Under the pieces are notes generated by a model. That model made no database searches. It worked only from the letters and a program-made list of their open reading frames with translations, and had not been told where the DNA came from. From Bordetella parapertussis (GTDB lineage Bacteria > Pseudomonadota > Gammaproteobacteria > Burkholderiales > Burkholderiaceae_C): a stretch of DNA of 64,000 nucleotides. Both the position numbers and the translations under genes were made by a program. Position 1 is the first letter of the stretch; every line of letters begins with the position of its first letter. Of this stretch, positions 63,820 through 64,000 are shown one piece after another. The DNA lies in the NCBI GenBank assembly GCA_945873925.1, contig CAMCES010000001.1, forward strand, positions 62,001 to 126,000, read 5' to 3'.

Positions 63820-64000
63820 ATGCTTATTCCAATTGATGACGTTGCTGCGACTGCTGAGCCCGCCCAAGGCAACTGGATTTCCTATCCAGGTTCGCCTTTC
63901 GAATTGTTTCAGCCCTACCCCCCAGCGGGTGACCAACCTACGGCAATTGCGCAACTGGTGGAAGGCGTTCGCGACGGTGAGATGTTTCAAACCTTGTTGG
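63820..64000 (+). CDS. uvrB: Excinuclease ABC subunit B, N-terminal part (partial at window edge)
   Basis: The first 60 codons are visible, from ATG 63820 (MLIPIDDVAATAEPAQG). They contain the start of the UvrB helicase fold: SPFELFQPYPPAGDQPTAI and, at the edge, MFQTLL that leads into the Walker A loop. The rest is outside the window. UvrB acts with UvrC (6263) and is delivered after Mfd (8877) recruits UvrA. Confidence 0.92.
   Translation, partial: MLIPIDDVAATAEPAQGNWISYPGSPFELFQPYPPAGDQPTAIAQLVEGVRDGEMFQTLL

Overview
The window is ordinary chromosomal core from a betaproteobacterium of the order Burkholderiales. It most resembles the Comamonadaceae, judging by the protein sequences and by the gene order (frr-cdsA-dxr-rseP-bamA-skp-lpxD-fabZ-lpxA-lpxB-rnhB, carAB-greA-yhbY-rlmE-ftsH-folP-glmM, mcm-meaB-pccB-pccA, and PhaR/PhaZ/BdhA for polyhydroxybutyrate). 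The bases look clearly less GC-rich than is usual for that family (not computed). Coding density is very high: most genes overlap or sit within about 20 bases, and there is no gene-free stretch longer than 300 bases. I see no phage, insertion sequence, integron or CRISPR array. Species-level identity cannot be decided from the sequence alone.

Layout. 1-8200: 3' end of leuA, a PBP7-type D,D-endopeptidase, IclR regulator, the N-degron transferases bpt and aat, a crotonase-fold protein, a lipoprotein, a HIT protein, gloA and uvrC. 8168-15100: serB and mfd on the minus strand, ispD-ispF, an XRE regulator and 3-hydroxybutyrate dehydrogenase. 15100-22600: relA, tRNA-Val, phaR-rimO, tRNA-Leu (minus), rnr and an SDR. 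22600-37000: a translation/envelope superoperon (rpsB-tsf-pyrH-frr-cdsA-dxr-rseP-bamA-skp-lpxD-fabZ-lpxA-lpxB-rnhB-rRNA methyltransferase). 37000-49900: carAB, greA, yhbY, rlmE, ftsH, folP, glmM, ppk and a tiny lipoprotein. 49900-59750: tRNA-Ser (minus), a large PLP decarboxylase, then the propionyl-CoA to succinyl-CoA operon (mutase, MeaB chaperone, PccB, PccA, VOC protein). 59740-64000: RnfB-type ferredoxin, PhaZ, haloacid dehalogenase and aromatic aminotransferase on the minus strand, then the start of uvrB.

How the genes connect. PhaZ, BdhA and PhaR give breakdown and control of polyhydroxybutyrate, and a perfect 5-1-5 palindrome upstream of phaZ is a candidate PhaR operator. The mutase/PCC operon feeds propionyl-CoA into the TCA cycle. 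Two lipid-related sets are interleaved in the superoperon: MEP-pathway isoprenoid genes (dxr; ispDF elsewhere in the window) and lipid A/outer-membrane assembly genes (lpxDAB, bamA, skp). uvrC, mfd and uvrB are the nucleotide-excision-repair genes present.

I found no obviously new multi-gene system. The points most worth a second look are: rnr has no ATG/GTG/TTG between the antisense tRNA-Leu gene and its first conserved domain (candidate AUC start); uppS is missing from between frr and cdsA, and the pst/pho block from between glmM and ppk; a candidate PhaR operator precedes phaZ; a VOC protein at the end of the propionate operon looks like methylmalonyl-CoA epimerase with altered metal ligands; a HIT protein has Asn for its nucleophilic His; the rpsB leader looks structured; and hairpins sit on the start regions of folP and mfd.
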